A stretch of DNA of 64,000 bases from Bradyrhizobium sp. CB1650 (GCF_029761915.1 NZ_CP121695.1:4431501-4495500); one strand, 5' to 3'. Counted from the stretch's first letter, positions 46,576-59,465 are shown. Numbers and translations are program-made. Notes: generated by a model from the letters alone, not told the origin.

Positions 46576-47553
46576 TCACACCACATCATCCGGCGCCAGC
46601 GCGCAGCCGTTATCCGGCTTCGTCTCCACCTGAAGCGTAGTGTGGCCGATGCGGAAGGTCGTCTTCAGCAGTTGCGCGGTCTCCATCAGGAATGCATCGC
46701 CCGCGACGCCGCCGGGCATGACGAGGTGACAGGTCAGCGCAGTCTCGGTGGTCGAGATCGGCCAGACGTGGAGATCGTGGATCGCGGACACGCCGGGGCG
46801 GTTCAGGAGAAATGCCCTGATGGCGTCGAGGTCGGTGCCCTTTGGTGCGGCGGCCATCGACATATCGATCGAGCTGCGCAGCAGGCTGGTCGTGCTCCAC
46901 AGGATGGTGGCGCAGATGATGAGGCTGGTCACGGGATCGAGCCAGAGCCAGCCGGTCCAGATGATCAGCGCCGCCGAGACGACGACGCCCAGCGAGACCG
47001 CGGCGTCCGCGGTCATATGCAGATAGGCGCTTTCGATGTTGATGTCGTCCTTGCGGCCGCTGGCGAATAGCATGGCGGTGGCGCCATTGATGAGGATGCC
47101 GATGCCGGCTACCACCATCACGGTCACGCCCGCGATCGGCTCGGGCTCGCGCAGGCGCAGGATCGCTTCCCAGCCGATCGCGCCGGTCGCAACCAGCAGG
47201 AACACCGCGTTCGCCAGCGCCGAGAGAATGGTGGAGGCGCGCAAGCCATAGGTGAAGCGGCCGCTCGGCGCGCGCCTCGCCGCGATCGATGCGCCCCAGG
47301 CCATGACAAGCCCGAGCACGTCGCTGAGATTGTGGCCGGCGTCCGCAAGCAGCGCGGTGGAATTGGCGATATAGCCATAGACCGCTTCGGCCACGACCAG
47401 CGCGGTGTTGAGCGAGATGCCGATTGCAAAAGCCTTGCCGAAGTTGGCCGGCGCATGGACATGCGCGTGGCCCTGGCTGTGACCATGGCCGTGATGATGA
47501 TCATGGCTGTGACCGGCGTGGTCATGACCGGCATGATGGTCGTGGCTTGCCAC
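46576..47553 (-). CDS. Cation diffusion facilitator (Zn/Co/Ni-type) metal exporter
   Basis: 325 residues with a His-rich N-terminus (residues 4-34, repeated HDH and HGH units) that should bind metal. Six membrane helices follow. TM2 has ALLADAGHNLSDVLG and TM5 has HMTADAAVSLGVV, each with the H-x3-D metal site of CzcD/DmeF/ZitB-type exporters. The C-terminal ferredoxin-like domain includes GVSAIHDLHVWPIS. It exports divalent metal from cytoplasm to periplasm, where the CzcCBA-like pump encoded one base upstream can carry it out. It is the last gene of the efflux array. Confidence 0.93.
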   Translation of the reverse strand: MASHDHHAGHDHAGHSHDHHHGHGHSQGHAHVHAPANFGKAFAIGISLNTALVVAEAVYGYIANSTALLADAGHNLSDVLGLVMAWGASIAARRAPSGRFTYGLRASTILSALANAVFLLVATGAIGWEAILRLREPEPIAGVTVMVVAGIGILINGATAMLFASGRKDDINIESAYLHMTADAAVSLGVVVSAALIIWTGWLWLDPVTSLIICATILWSTTSLLRSSIDMSMAAAPKGTDLDAIRAFLLNRPGVSAIHDLHVWPISTTETALTCHLVMPGGVAGDAFLMETAQLLKTTFRIGHTTLQVETKPDNGCALAPDDVV

Positions 47554-47554
47554 T

Positions 47555-50759
<3,205 letters not shown>

Positions 50760-50767
<8 letters not shown>

Positions 50768-51737
50768 GATCGGCGTCTCCCTTGCCCATCTCAGCCTTCA
50801 CGACGAAGCTGTTCTCGGCGACGTAGCGCTCGCCGGCGGAAAGACCCGCCTTGATCGCGACATAGCGCGGATCGGACTCGCCGAGCTCGACGGGGCGCGC
50901 CTCGATCTTGTCGCCGTCCTCGCGAACGAACACGATGGTTCTGTTCTCCAGCGTCTGGATCGCGCTCCTGCGAACCGCGACGGCAACGTTGCGCGCGGCC
51001 AGGATCAGCCGCGCCGTGACGAACAGTCCGGGCCGCAGCCTGCCGTCGGGATTTGGCAGGACAACGCGCGCAAGCGCGGTCTGCGTCTCGCTCGAGCCGA
51101 TCGGCGCGAGGTAGGAGATCGTGCCCTTGATCTCGTCGCGGCCGTCGTCCGGATCGATGAGCACCTCGTCACTGATGCGAACGCGCCGGAGGTCCTGGCG
51201 ATAGATCGAGAGATCGACCCAGATGGTCGAGAGGTCGGCGACGACGAAGGCGGGCTTCTGCTCGGAGGCGTATTCGCCGAGCGAGATCTGCCGCTCGATG
51301 ATGGTGCCGCCGATCGGTGCCTTGAGCTCGTAGACGGTGAGGCTCTGGTTGCTCTCGATCGCGGCGAGCAGGTCGTCCTTGGCAACCTTGTCGCCGATGC
51401 GCTTCTGGATCGATTTGGCGACGCCGGGGAAACGCGGCGTCACCTGCACCACTGCCTCCTGGTTGGCGCGCAAGATGCCATTGAAGGCGAGGGTGTCGGT
51501 CAGCGTGGCGCTTGCGGCCTCGGCCAGGATCACGCCGGCGGCGGCGAGCTTGACGTCGGAGATCCGGATGCGGTCGGCGCCGTGCTCGTCCTGCCCGACA
51601 TGGTCGTTCGGCTTCTCTGCCTTTTTCTCCTCGGTGTGACCGGCCGGCCCGACCCTGGCGGGCGCGAGCATCGCGTAGCCATAGGCGCCGAGCACTGAGG
51701 CGAGGAGTGCGACGAGGATGGTGGAGGATGTCTTCAT
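50760..51737 (-). CDS. RND efflux periplasmic adaptor (CzcB-like)
   Basis: 325 residues. An N-terminal membrane anchor (about 6-25) and a short charged segment (HTEEKKAEKPNDHVGQDEHG, metal-binding-like with His) are followed by the barrel-sandwich, alpha-hairpin and beta-barrel domains: FNGILRANQEAVVQVTPRFPGVA, LKAPIGGTIIERQISLGEYA and LPNPDGRLRPGLFVTARL. It bridges the CzcA-like pump and the CzcC-like outer-membrane factor. ATGA overlap with the OMF gene and 8-base overlap with the pump gene suggest tight stoichiometric coupling. Confidence 0.93.
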
Positions 51738-53008
51738 CTTGCGCTCTCCCGTGCGAGCGTGAAGGGATTGCCGACGAGGCCTTCGATGGTCGCAACGCCC
51801 GTGTGGAAATTCTGCAGCGCCTCCTGCTCGCGCAGGCGCGCCTGGGTGACGCTCGCCTGCGCATCGAGGACCTCGAGCAAGGTGAAGCGGCCCTGTCCGT
51901 AGCCCTGCGAGATCGCCTCCGCCGCTTCGCTCGCCTTCGGGATCGCGGTCTCGCGCAGCACGGCCAGCTCGCGCAGCGAACCCTCGAGAGAGTCGTAGGC
52001 GCGGCCCGCGACGACGATCAGCATGTTGCGGCTGGCCTCGCGTTCCGCCCGGGTCTTGGCGAGGCTCTCCTGCGCCGAGAGGATGTTGCCCTGGTTCTGG
52101 TCAAATACCGGAATCGGGACCGAGACGGTGAGGCGCACTGCGTCGTCATTGGTCTCGTTGAAATGCCGCCAGCCGGCGGCGATCCGCACGTCCGGATAGG
52201 GCTTCAGCCGCGCCAGCAGCAGCTCGGCATTGCGCTGCGCATAGACCGCGGTCCAGCGCACGAGCTGCGGATTGGCGTCGATCGCGGCGACCACCGCCTT
52301 GAATGAGGGCGGGCGTCCCGTGGTGTCGAGCCGGCCGGAGACCTCTAGGAATTTTGCCGCGGGATCGCCCATCAGCACGGCAAGCTCGCGGCGTGCGCTC
52401 GCCAGCGTTGCCTTGAAGCGCTCGCGGTCGGCCTTGACCAGCGCGGAGGCGACCTCGGCGCGGCCGATTTCGGCCGGCGAGGAGGCGCCGGCGTCGACGC
52501 GGCGGCGCAACAGCGGCGTCAGCCGGTCGATCGCGGCAATCTGCTCGTCGAGGATCTGGATGCGCCGCTGCGCGCCGAGCACGCTGAGGAAGGCGATCGC
52601 GGTCTCCGACAGCACCTCGAGCCTGACGGCCTTGCGCTGGATCGCGGCGACCTCGACGCTGGCGGCACCGGCGGCGATCCGCGCCTCGCGCTTGCCGAAC
52701 AGCTCGAAGGCCTGGCTGATCTGGAGGGTGGTTTCGGCCGATCTTGTGCCGCGGTAGATTCCGGAGCCGAAGGAATTGTCCTGCTCATAGGATAGTTCCG
52801 GATTGAGCAGGCTACCCGCCTGGATGCGCTGGCCGGTGGCGATGCCGACGTCGCGCTCGGCCGCGGTGAGCCGCGGGCTGGCTGCGAGTGCGCGCGTCAG
52901 CGCTCCCCGCATCGTCAGGGTCTGGGCGTGCGCGGCCGACATGAGCGGACCGCTGATGAGGAAAGCCGTCGCGCACGCCATGCGCGCGGCCGTTCGCCTG
53001 CAAAACAT
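51734..53008 (-). CDS. Outer-membrane efflux protein (CzcC/TolC-like)
   Basis: 424 residues with a signal peptide (about 1-28, ending SAAHAQ) and two OEP repeats. The repeats carry LTAAERDVGIATGQRIQAGSL and LNPELSYEQDN, then AGWRHFNETNDDAVRLTVSVPIPVFDQNQG. The C-terminal repeat end is QGYGQGRFTLLEVLDAQASVTQA. It forms the outer-membrane and periplasmic tunnel. No second OMF is present in the window, so it may also serve the CusBA-like pump upstream. It overlaps the adaptor gene by four bases. Confidence 0.92.
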   Translation of the reverse strand: MFCRRTAARMACATAFLISGPLMSAAHAQTLTMRGALTRALAASPRLTAAERDVGIATGQRIQAGSLLNPELSYEQDNSFGSGIYRGTRSAETTLQISQAFELFGKREARIAAGAASVEVAAIQRKAVRLEVLSETAIAFLSVLGAQRRIQILDEQIAAIDRLTPLLRRRVDAGASSPAEIGRAEVASALVKADRERFKATLASARRELAVLMGDPAAKFLEVSGRLDTTGRPPSFKAVVAAIDANPQLVRWTAVYAQRNAELLLARLKPYPDVRIAAGWRHFNETNDDAVRLTVSVPIPVFDQNQGNILSAQESLAKTRAEREASRNMLIVVAGRAYDSLEGSLRELAVLRETAIPKASEAAEAISQGYGQGRFTLLEVLDAQASVTQARLREQEALQNFHTGVATIEGLVGNPFTLARESAR

Positions 53009-53062
53009 GAATACGACCTGCGAAAGAGGACCGATGGGCGCGCGCGGCGCCCGGCTATCCGC

Positions 53063-53428
53063 TCAGGTCAGATGCTTGGGGGGCGGGGAGTCCGTATCGG
53101 GCGCAATGCCGGCGAGCGCGGCTTGAAGCGGCAGCGGCGGCTCGCCAGGGAGTTCGGCAACGGCATCCGGTTGCGCCGGCTGGACGACCGCGACCGAGAA
53201 GCAGCCATGGCAGTGATGGCCGGCGAGCGCCTTGTGGTCGCCATGGCCGGCAAAGCCATCGTCGAGGATCGAAGCGATCTCCGGGCCGCCGGACGGACTG
53301 GTCACGTCGATGTCATGCGCACCATGCAGCGCGCCCGCGAGCAAATACGTGATCGCGATGAGCACAGCCAGCAGCCCGCGCCAATCGCGCGGGTGGCATA
53401 GTCTCGGAAGCCGGCGGCTCAGGATCAC
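53063..53428 (-). CDS. Small His/Cys-containing membrane or periplasmic protein in efflux array
   Basis: 121 residues. One N-terminal hydrophobic segment (about 18-36, LLAVLIAITYLLAGALHGA) may be a signal peptide or anchor. The central segment HGDHKALAGHHCHGCFSVAVVQ (split here: HGDHK and HHCHGC) is a potential metal site. The C-terminus is Pro-rich. It lies 55 bases upstream of the OMF gene on the same strand, the position of CzcI-like proteins in other czc operons. Not assigned to a family; a metal-sensing or scavenging role is inferred from context. Confidence 0.6.
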   Translation of the reverse strand: MILSRRLPRLCHPRDWRGLLAVLIAITYLLAGALHGAHDIDVTSPSGGPEIASILDDGFAGHGDHKALAGHHCHGCFSVAVVQPAQPDAVAELPGEPPLPLQAALAGIAPDTDSPPPKHLT

Positions 53429-53555
53429 GAATTCACTCGGGTTGAGAGTTCGACTCGCCTAGCACAGCGGCTGGAACAGTGTCGACCCGCAACATTGTTA
53501 CGTGTGGGGAACTTGATGTCGCGGCGGACCCTTTCATGCCGTTGCACTGCGTGCG

Positions 53556-53786
53556 CTAGTGGCACTGACCGTCCGTTTGGACGGGCGGACAGGGTACTGA
53601 GCCGAATGAGCAAAACACGCAGCAGTCGCCGGCTTTAGGCTTCAATCGCTTCCCGCATCCCTTGCAATCGTAGAAGAACTGGCAGGCGTCCGTCGGCATT
53701 GTTTCGACCGCTTGATGGCCGCACTCAGGACAGGTGAGGATCGACTCGAGCTGCATCCTAGTTAGCCTTCCTCCATTTTTGCTCAT
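53556..53786 (-). CDS. GDCCVxC-domain putative metal-binding protein
   Basis: 76 residues (66 from a second Met at 53756). Two CxxC-type pairs and the GDCCVFC motif: LTCPECGHQAV, YDCKGCGKRLKPKAG, then GDCCVFCSFGSVPC, with a C-terminal CH. These define the small GDCCVxC family, whose function is not established. The start at 53786 forms an ATGA overlap with the CusA-like pump stop, so translation is probably coupled. A cytoplasmic metal buffer or chaperone is a reasonable inference given ten cysteines and the location. Confidence 0.8.
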   Translation of the reverse strand: MSKNGGRLTRMQLESILTCPECGHQAVETMPTDACQFFYDCKGCGKRLKPKAGDCCVFCSFGSVPCPPVQTDGQCH

Positions 53787-56700
53787 TGGGCCGGTTCCAA
53801 CACGTCGAGGTGTTGCTCCGGGCCTTGAGCATTGGGCGGCGGCGCGACATTCGTGCCGGAGTCAGATGGTAGCCCAATCCCCTTCACCAACCCGAAGATC
53901 GCGGGAATCACGATCAGCGTCAGCAGCGTCGACGAGACCATGCCGCCGATCATGGGCACGGCAATGCGCTGCATGATCTCCGATCCCGCGCCGCTGCTCC
54001 ACATGATCGGCAGCAGGCCGGCCATGATCGCGACCACCGTCATCATCTTCGGGCGGACGCGCTCGACGGCGCCTTCCATGATGGCGTCGTGGAGATCGCC
54101 GCGGGTCATGGCCCGGCCTTCGAGCGTACAGCGCGCCCTGGTCTCGGCAAGTGCCTGGTTGAGGTAGATCAGCATCACCACGCCGGTTTCGGCCGCCACA
54201 CCGGCAAGCGCAATGAAGCCGACAGCGACCGCGACGGAGAGGTTGAAGCCGAGCCACCACATCAGCCACAGCCCGCCGACGAGGGAGAACGGCAACGACA
54301 GCATCACGATCAAGGTCTCGGTGACCGAGCGGAAATTGAGATAGAGCAGCAGGAAGATGATCAGCAGCGTCACCGGCACGACGATTTTCAGCCGCGCGGT
54401 GGCGCGTTCCAGATATTCGTACTGCCCGCTCCAGACCACGTAATAGCCTGGCGGAAACTGGACGCTCGCCTGCACCGCGCGTTGCGCGTCAGCGACGTAG
54501 CCGCCGAGGTCGCGGTCGCGGATGTCGACATAGATGTAGGTCGCGAGCTGGCCGTTCTCGGTCCGGATCGAGGTCGGCCCGCGCGTCGGGGTGACGCTTG
54601 CGACCTCGCCGAGCGGGACCGCGCCGCCGGAGGGCATCGGCACCAGGATGTCGCTGGCGATGGCCTTGGGATTGTCGCGCAGATCGCGTGGATAGCGCAT
54701 GTTGACGGTGAAGCGCTGGCGGCCCTCGACGGTCGTCGTCACCGCCTGGCCGCCCAGTGCGGTCGCGATCGTGTCCTGCACGTCCTGCACCATGATGCCG
54801 TAGCGCGACAGCGCCTCACGGTTCGGCGTGATCTCGAGATAGTAGCCGCCGAGGCTTCGCTCGGCATAGGCCGAGGAGGTGCCCGGGACCGCCTTGAGAA
54901 CCTGCTCGATCTGCCTGGCGAGCTTGTCGATCCCGGCAAGATCGGTGCCGATGACCTTGACGCCGATCGGGGTACGGATGCCGGTCGAGAGCATGTCGAT
55001 GCGCGCCTTGATCGGCATGGTCCAGGCGTTGGAGACGCCGGGAAACTGCAGCGCCTTGTCCATCTCCGCAATCAGGCTGTCGACGGTCACGCCCGCACGC
55101 CACTGCGTCTTCGGCTTGAGGTTGACGATGATCTCGAACATCTCCGACGGCGCGGGATCGGTCGCGGTGGCCGCGCGGCCGGCCTTGCCGTAGACCGAGG
55201 CCACTTCCGGAAACGAGCGGATGATCCGATCCTGCGTCTGCATCAGCTCGGCCGCCTTGGTCACGGAAATGCCGGGCAGCGTGGTCGGCATGTAGAGCAG
55301 GGTGCCTTCGTCGAGGTTCGGCATGAACTCCGTGCCGAGCTGACGTGCCGGCCAGATCGAGGCGGCCAGCGCGCCGACCGCGAGCACGATGACCAGGATC
55401 CTGGCCCGCAGCACGGCGGCGATCACCGGACGATAGATGAAGATGAGGAAGCGGTTGAGCGGATTCTTGTGCTCCGGAATGATCTTGCCGCGGACGAAGA
55501 TCACCATCAGCGCCGGTACCAGCGTGACCGACAGCAGCGCCGCCGCCGCCATGGCAAAGGTCTTGGTGAAGGCGAGCGGGCTGAACAATCGGCCTTCCTG
55601 GGATTCCAGGGTGAAGATCGGCATGAACGACACGGTGATGATCAGCAGGCTGAAGAACAGCGCCGGTCCGACCTCGGCAGCGGCCTTGATCAGGATCGCC
55701 ACCCGCGACCGGCCGGGCTCGGCGCGCTCGAGATGCTTGTGCGCGTTCTCGATCATGACGATCGCGGCGTCGATCATCGCACCGATCGCAATCGCGATGC
55801 CGCCGAGACTCATGATGTTGGAGCCGATCCCGAGCAGCTTCATCGCGCCGAAGGCCATCAGCACGCCCACGGGCAGCATCAGGATGGCGACGAGGGCGCT
55901 GCGAACGTGAAGCAGGAAGACAATACAGACCAGCGCCACGACGATGCTTTCCTCGACCAGCGTATGCCCCAGCGTATCGATCGCTGCGTAGATCAGGTTG
56001 GAGCGGTCATAGACCGGGACGATCTCGACCGATTTCGGCAGGCTGGTCGCGATCTCCTTGAATCGCTTCTTGACGTTCTCGATCACGTCGAGTGCGTTCA
56101 TGCCGAAGCGCTGGAGCACGATGCCGCTGGCGACTTCCCCCTCGCCGTTGAGCTCGGCGATGCCGCGCCGCTCGTCGGGCCCAAGCTCGACGCGGGCGAC
56201 GTCGCGCAGCTTGACCGGCGTTCCGTTGTCGGTCTTCAGCACGATGTTGCCGAGATCGTCGATGCTCTTGAGATAGCCCTTGCCGCGGATGACGTACTCG
56301 AACTCGGAGAGCTCGACGGTGCGGCCGCCGACGTCGGCATTGCTGGCGCGGATGGCCTCGCGCATCTTCTGCATGGTGATGCCGAGATCGCGCATGCGCT
56401 GCGGATCGAGGACGACGTTGTACTGCTTGACGAAGCCGCCGACGCTGGCGACCTCCGCGACGCCTTCCGCCTTGGCGAGGGCGAATTTCAGATTCCAGTC
56501 CTGGATCGTCCGGGTCTCCGCGAGGTTCAGTTCTCTCGACGTTACGGCATATTGGTAGACCCAGCCGACGCCCGTCGCGTCCGGGCCGATCGTCGGCGCG
56601 ACGCCGGCCGGCAGCCGGGATGCCGCGCCGTTGAGGAACTCCAGCACACGCGAGCGGGCCCAGTAGATGTCGGTGCCGTCCTCGAAGATGACGTAGACGA

Positions 56701-56974
56701 AGGAGACGCCGAAGAAGGAGAAACCACGTACCACTTTCGACTTCGGCACCGTCAGCATCGCGGTGGTGAGAGGATAGGTGACCTGGTCCTCAATCACCTG
56801 CGGGGCCTGGCCGGGATATTCGGTGTAGACGATGACCTGGGTGTCGGAGAGATCGGGGATGGCGTCCAGCGGCAGATGGATCAGCGCATACAAGCCCGCA
56901 GCGGCGGCAAAGCCGGTGCCGAACAGCACCAGAAGCAGGTTGCGGGCCGACCAGGCGATGACACGCGCGATCAT
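53783..56974 (-). CDS. cusA: Heavy-metal RND efflux transporter, Cu/Ag type (CusA-like)
   Basis: 1063 residues, full length. The TM4 signature GAMIDAAIVMIENAHK identifies the monovalent-cation (CusA, HME4) type. Methionines expected in the export path are seen in GTLLYMPTTLPGIS and RIDMLSTGIRTPIGVKV. YRPVIAAVLRARILVIVLAV marks the mid-protein helix repeat. It should export Cu(I)/Ag(I) from periplasm to outside. The adaptor gene overlaps by four bases upstream, the GDCCVxC gene by four bases downstream. Confidence 0.94.
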   Translation of the reverse strand: MIARVIAWSARNLLLVLFGTGFAAAAGLYALIHLPLDAIPDLSDTQVIVYTEYPGQAPQVIEDQVTYPLTTAMLTVPKSKVVRGFSFFGVSFVYVIFEDGTDIYWARSRVLEFLNGAASRLPAGVAPTIGPDATGVGWVYQYAVTSRELNLAETRTIQDWNLKFALAKAEGVAEVASVGGFVKQYNVVLDPQRMRDLGITMQKMREAIRASNADVGGRTVELSEFEYVIRGKGYLKSIDDLGNIVLKTDNGTPVKLRDVARVELGPDERRGIAELNGEGEVASGIVLQRFGMNALDVIENVKKRFKEIATSLPKSVEIVPVYDRSNLIYAAIDTLGHTLVEESIVVALVCIVFLLHVRSALVAILMLPVGVLMAFGAMKLLGIGSNIMSLGGIAIAIGAMIDAAIVMIENAHKHLERAEPGRSRVAILIKAAAEVGPALFFSLLIITVSFMPIFTLESQEGRLFSPLAFTKTFAMAAAALLSVTLVPALMVIFVRGKIIPEHKNPLNRFLIFIYRPVIAAVLRARILVIVLAVGALAASIWPARQLGTEFMPNLDEGTLLYMPTTLPGISVTKAAELMQTQDRIIRSFPEVASVYGKAGRAATATDPAPSEMFEIIVNLKPKTQWRAGVTVDSLIAEMDKALQFPGVSNAWTMPIKARIDMLSTGIRTPIGVKVIGTDLAGIDKLARQIEQVLKAVPGTSSAYAERSLGGYYLEITPNREALSRYGIMVQDVQDTIATALGGQAVTTTVEGRQRFTVNMRYPRDLRDNPKAIASDILVPMPSGGAVPLGEVASVTPTRGPTSIRTENGQLATYIYVDIRDRDLGGYVADAQRAVQASVQFPPGYYVVWSGQYEYLERATARLKIVVPVTLLIIFLLLYLNFRSVTETLIVMLSLPFSLVGGLWLMWWLGFNLSVAVAVGFIALAGVAAETGVVMLIYLNQALAETRARCTLEGRAMTRGDLHDAIMEGAVERVRPKMMTVVAIMAGLLPIMWSSGAGSEIMQRIAVPMIGGMVSSTLLTLIVIPAIFGLVKGIGLPSDSGTNVAPPPNAQGPEQHLDVLEPAQ

Positions 56975-58413
56975 GGCTTGGCTCCCATCCCGCCTGCTGG
57001 CTCCTCGGATGACGGGCTGGCGGAGGCGGCAAATCCCTTGAGCGCCGCTTTCAAATTGCTCTCGGCATCGATCAGGAAGTTCGCCGAGGTCACGACCGCT
57101 TCACCTTCGGAGATGCCATCCGTGATCTCGACGAGGCCGCCGCCGCGCCGGCCGAGCTTGACTTCGCGCGGCTCGAAACGGCCTTCTCCCTTGTCGATGA
57201 GGACGGCCTGCCGCGTGCCGCTGTCCAGCACGGCGCTTTCGGGGACAGCCAACACGGGACCTGGCGTCCCCGTTTCGATCTCGGCATCGACGTACATCTC
57301 GGGCCGCAGCAGTTCGTCTGGATTGGGCACTTCGATCCGCACGCGCGCGGTCCGCGTTTGAGCGATAAGATGTGGATAGATCAATGCGACTGCGCCGGTG
57401 AAAGTCTGGCCGCCCAGGGCACGCGGTCTGATCGTCACCTTGGTTCCGACGGCGACCTGAGCGAGATCCCGTTCGGCGACGTCGACGAGAACCCAGACGA
57501 GGCGGTGGTCAGCGATCCTGAACAGAACGTCGCCCGGGCCCGCCCGCATTCCGTTCACCGCATTGCGCTCGAGGATTTCGCCGTCCTGCGGCGCGAGCCA
57601 CGGGATGGAGAGCGAAATCTCCCGCGTGCGCTCCAGCTCCCTGATGGCCGGCTCGGGAGTGGCAAGATTCTCCAGCCGCCGACGCGCGCCCTTCAACTCC
57701 TTGCCGGTGGCCGCAGCGTTGATCGCGGAAAGATATTCGGCAGCGGCGCTGGAAAGCGCCGGACTGTACACGTTCATCAGAGGCTGCCCCTTGTGAACGT
57801 GGTCGCCCGTTGTGATGTTGGCGACGCTTTCGACGAATCCCTCGAAGCGCAGCGCGACGACCGAGACGCGCCGCTCATCCTCCTTGATGGTCCCCGGCGC
57901 GCGGATCACCGACCTGACCGGCTGCCGCACGACAGGTTCGGACTTGGCGCCCGTCCGCTGGATCTTGCCGGGCGACAGTTTTACGGTTCCGTCGTCGGCG
58001 TCCTCGCCTTCATAGACGGGAATGTAATCCATCCCCATCGAATCCTTCTTGGGCACCGGCGAGGTGTCCGGCAGCCCCATGGGGTTGCGGTAGTATTTGA
58101 TCTTGCGCTCGGCCTTCGCCTCGGCTGCTTTCGAATCGGCTGGCCGCTCATCGGGCTCGTCGAAGCTAACGTCGGCGCCCGCCGGCACGGCGCGCCAGGA
58201 ACGCCCGTCCGGCGTCTTCCTCGGTGTGAGCGAGTAGAGCGGCTTTCCGTCCGGGTCCTGATAGTAGATCGTCGCGCCGGCTTCGGCGGCCGTGGCTGAT
58301 GTGGTCGCGGCGTCGGCGAACGGATTCCCGCGCAGGATCGCTCCCGTGGAAAAGGCGGCACCTGCCGCTGCGAGGATCGCAGCAGCAGTGCCGACGAGGC
58401 GGTTGCGGCTCAT
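56971..58413 (-). CDS. cusB: RND efflux periplasmic adaptor with two heavy-metal-binding-like segments (CusB-like)
   Basis: 480 residues. After a signal helix (about 8-28) come two related segments. Residues 49-77 (IYYQDPDGKPLYSLTPRKT start) look like a degenerate copy of the heavy-metal-binding domain. Residues 106-134 (KYYRNPMGLPDTSPVPKKDS then MGMDYIPVY) keep the methionines. The adaptor core then runs with RFEGFVESVANITTGDHVHKGQPL and LRPEMYVDAEIETGTPGPVL. It links the CusA-like pump to an outer-membrane factor and may hand over Cu(I)/Ag(I). It overlaps both neighbours by four bases. Confidence 0.92.
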   Translation of the reverse strand: MSRNRLVGTAAAILAAAGAAFSTGAILRGNPFADAATTSATAAEAGATIYYQDPDGKPLYSLTPRKTPDGRSWRAVPAGADVSFDEPDERPADSKAAEAKAERKIKYYRNPMGLPDTSPVPKKDSMGMDYIPVYEGEDADDGTVKLSPGKIQRTGAKSEPVVRQPVRSVIRAPGTIKEDERRVSVVALRFEGFVESVANITTGDHVHKGQPLMNVYSPALSSAAAEYLSAINAAATGKELKGARRRLENLATPEPAIRELERTREISLSIPWLAPQDGEILERNAVNGMRAGPGDVLFRIADHRLVWVLVDVAERDLAQVAVGTKVTIRPRALGGQTFTGAVALIYPHLIAQTRTARVRIEVPNPDELLRPEMYVDAEIETGTPGPVLAVPESAVLDSGTRQAVLIDKGEGRFEPREVKLGRRGGGLVEITDGISEGEAVVTSANFLIDAESNLKAALKGFAASASPSSEEPAGGMGAKP

Positions 58414-58808
58414 TGCTCGGCCGTGACGACGAGCTTGTTTTCGACCGTTCCGGTTTCGCCTTGCACCTTGGCGCCAAGCGAAAGCTGCCAGCGCCCGGCC
58501 ATGCTGAAGGTCGCCTTGAACCGGTAGGTGCCGGGCTCGCTCGCCGGCATCGGCGTGACCTTGGTGGCCATCTCCTGCATGCCGTCGGGAGCCATGTCGA
58601 GCCGGCTGGCGAAGACCACTGCGTCGGGCACGGCCTTGCCGGTGGTCTTGTCGACCAACCGCACCGTCACGACGCGATCGGCTCCGGCCTTGACGGTCGG
58701 TTGAGTGAGCTGGAACTCGTAGTTCTTGATTTCGGCATGCGCAGTGCCCGTGAGGGCAGCGCCGACCAACGCGGCCAGGGCGGCACGCGTGACGTTGAAC
58801 GTTGTCAT
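58410..58808 (-). CDS. Periplasmic FixH/YtkA-like protein
   Basis: 132 residues from the ATG at 58808. A signal peptide (1-25, ending GTAHA) precedes an Ig-like domain: YEFQLTQPTVKAGADRVVTVRL, a Met-containing stretch LDMAPDGMQEMATKVTPMPA, then GTYRFKATFSMAGRWQLSLGA. This is the YtkA/FixH-like fold; Met-rich members bind Cu(I) in the periplasm. It is the gene just before the CusB-like adaptor, overlapping by four bases, so a copper-delivery role is likely. Confidence 0.85.
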   Translation of the reverse strand: MTTFNVTRAALAALVGAALTGTAHAEIKNYEFQLTQPTVKAGADRVVTVRLVDKTTGKAVPDAVVFASRLDMAPDGMQEMATKVTPMPASEPGTYRFKATFSMAGRWQLSLGAKVQGETGTVENKLVVTAEQ

Positions 58809-58929
58809 GACTTCAATTCCTCGATTGGTCTGATGGAGCCGCCGGAGCCGCACGCGACAAGCCGCAAGGCAGGCAGGCAGTGGTGCGCGCGCCGGCTTTG
58901 GCACGCGACATCAGGCGCGTGGGCGCCGA

Positions 58930-59328
58930 TCAGACCAGGGTTCGAGGGGGATGGTCGGGGGGTTTTGCGCCGAGACCGTCGACGGGAAGATCATTACGCA
59001 GCACGCGCGCGCTGTGCCGAGCCTGGCGCTCGATCAGCGCAACAGCTCCCGACGGAGTGGGGACGGAGATGCTTAGCATGCACAGCACCACGAACGGACA
59101 AGGTCCCCCATCGTTGCTCTTGCTCTGTCCTGGACAGCACGGCATGTCCGCCATCGCCTGCATCTCATCCGACGAAGCCTGACCGTCGTCCGCCATGGCC
59201 TGCATGTGCTGATGATGAGCGGTACCGGAGATCGGAGCGGCGAACGCGGGGGCGGCCAGCGGCGCGAACAAAAGCCCGAGCGCGACCAGCAGCATGACCA
59301 CCGCGTTGGCGAACCGTTTCAGGAGCAT
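58930..59328 (-). CDS. Exported Cys/Met/His-containing small protein (DUF2946/CopL-like)
   Basis: 132 residues. A signal peptide or anchor (about 8-30, VVMLLVALGLLFAPLAAPAFA) is followed by HHQHMQAMADDGQ, MQAMADMPCCPGQSK and GGPCPFVVLCML. These His/Met/Cys clusters resemble small proteins found at the head of copper-resistance operons (DUF2946 or CopL type); the family assignment is tentative. It is the first gene of the minus-strand efflux array, 121 bases before the FixH-like gene. I found no regulator gene (CueR, CusR or MerR type) beside it. Confidence 0.65.
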   Translation of the reverse strand: MLLKRFANAVVMLLVALGLLFAPLAAPAFAAPISGTAHHQHMQAMADDGQASSDEMQAMADMPCCPGQSKSNDGGPCPFVVLCMLSISVPTPSGAVALIERQARHSARVLRNDLPVDGLGAKPPDHPPRTLV

Positions 59329-59465
59329 GCCCTATTCTCGCATGTCGCGACGGAACCTGCAAACCGGGCCCCATCACGATTTGGCCAGGGCGGACGCGGC
59401 CGCTTTTGCCTGGTGGGGTGGGCAAGACAATTCGCGTTACGCGGAATGCCTTGAAGAGGGAGTGA

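Noticed and set aside
54089..57361. 1090-codon open frame antisense to the CusA-like gene
   Set aside because: Same shadow effect; no domain, and the pump gene on the other strand is unambiguous.
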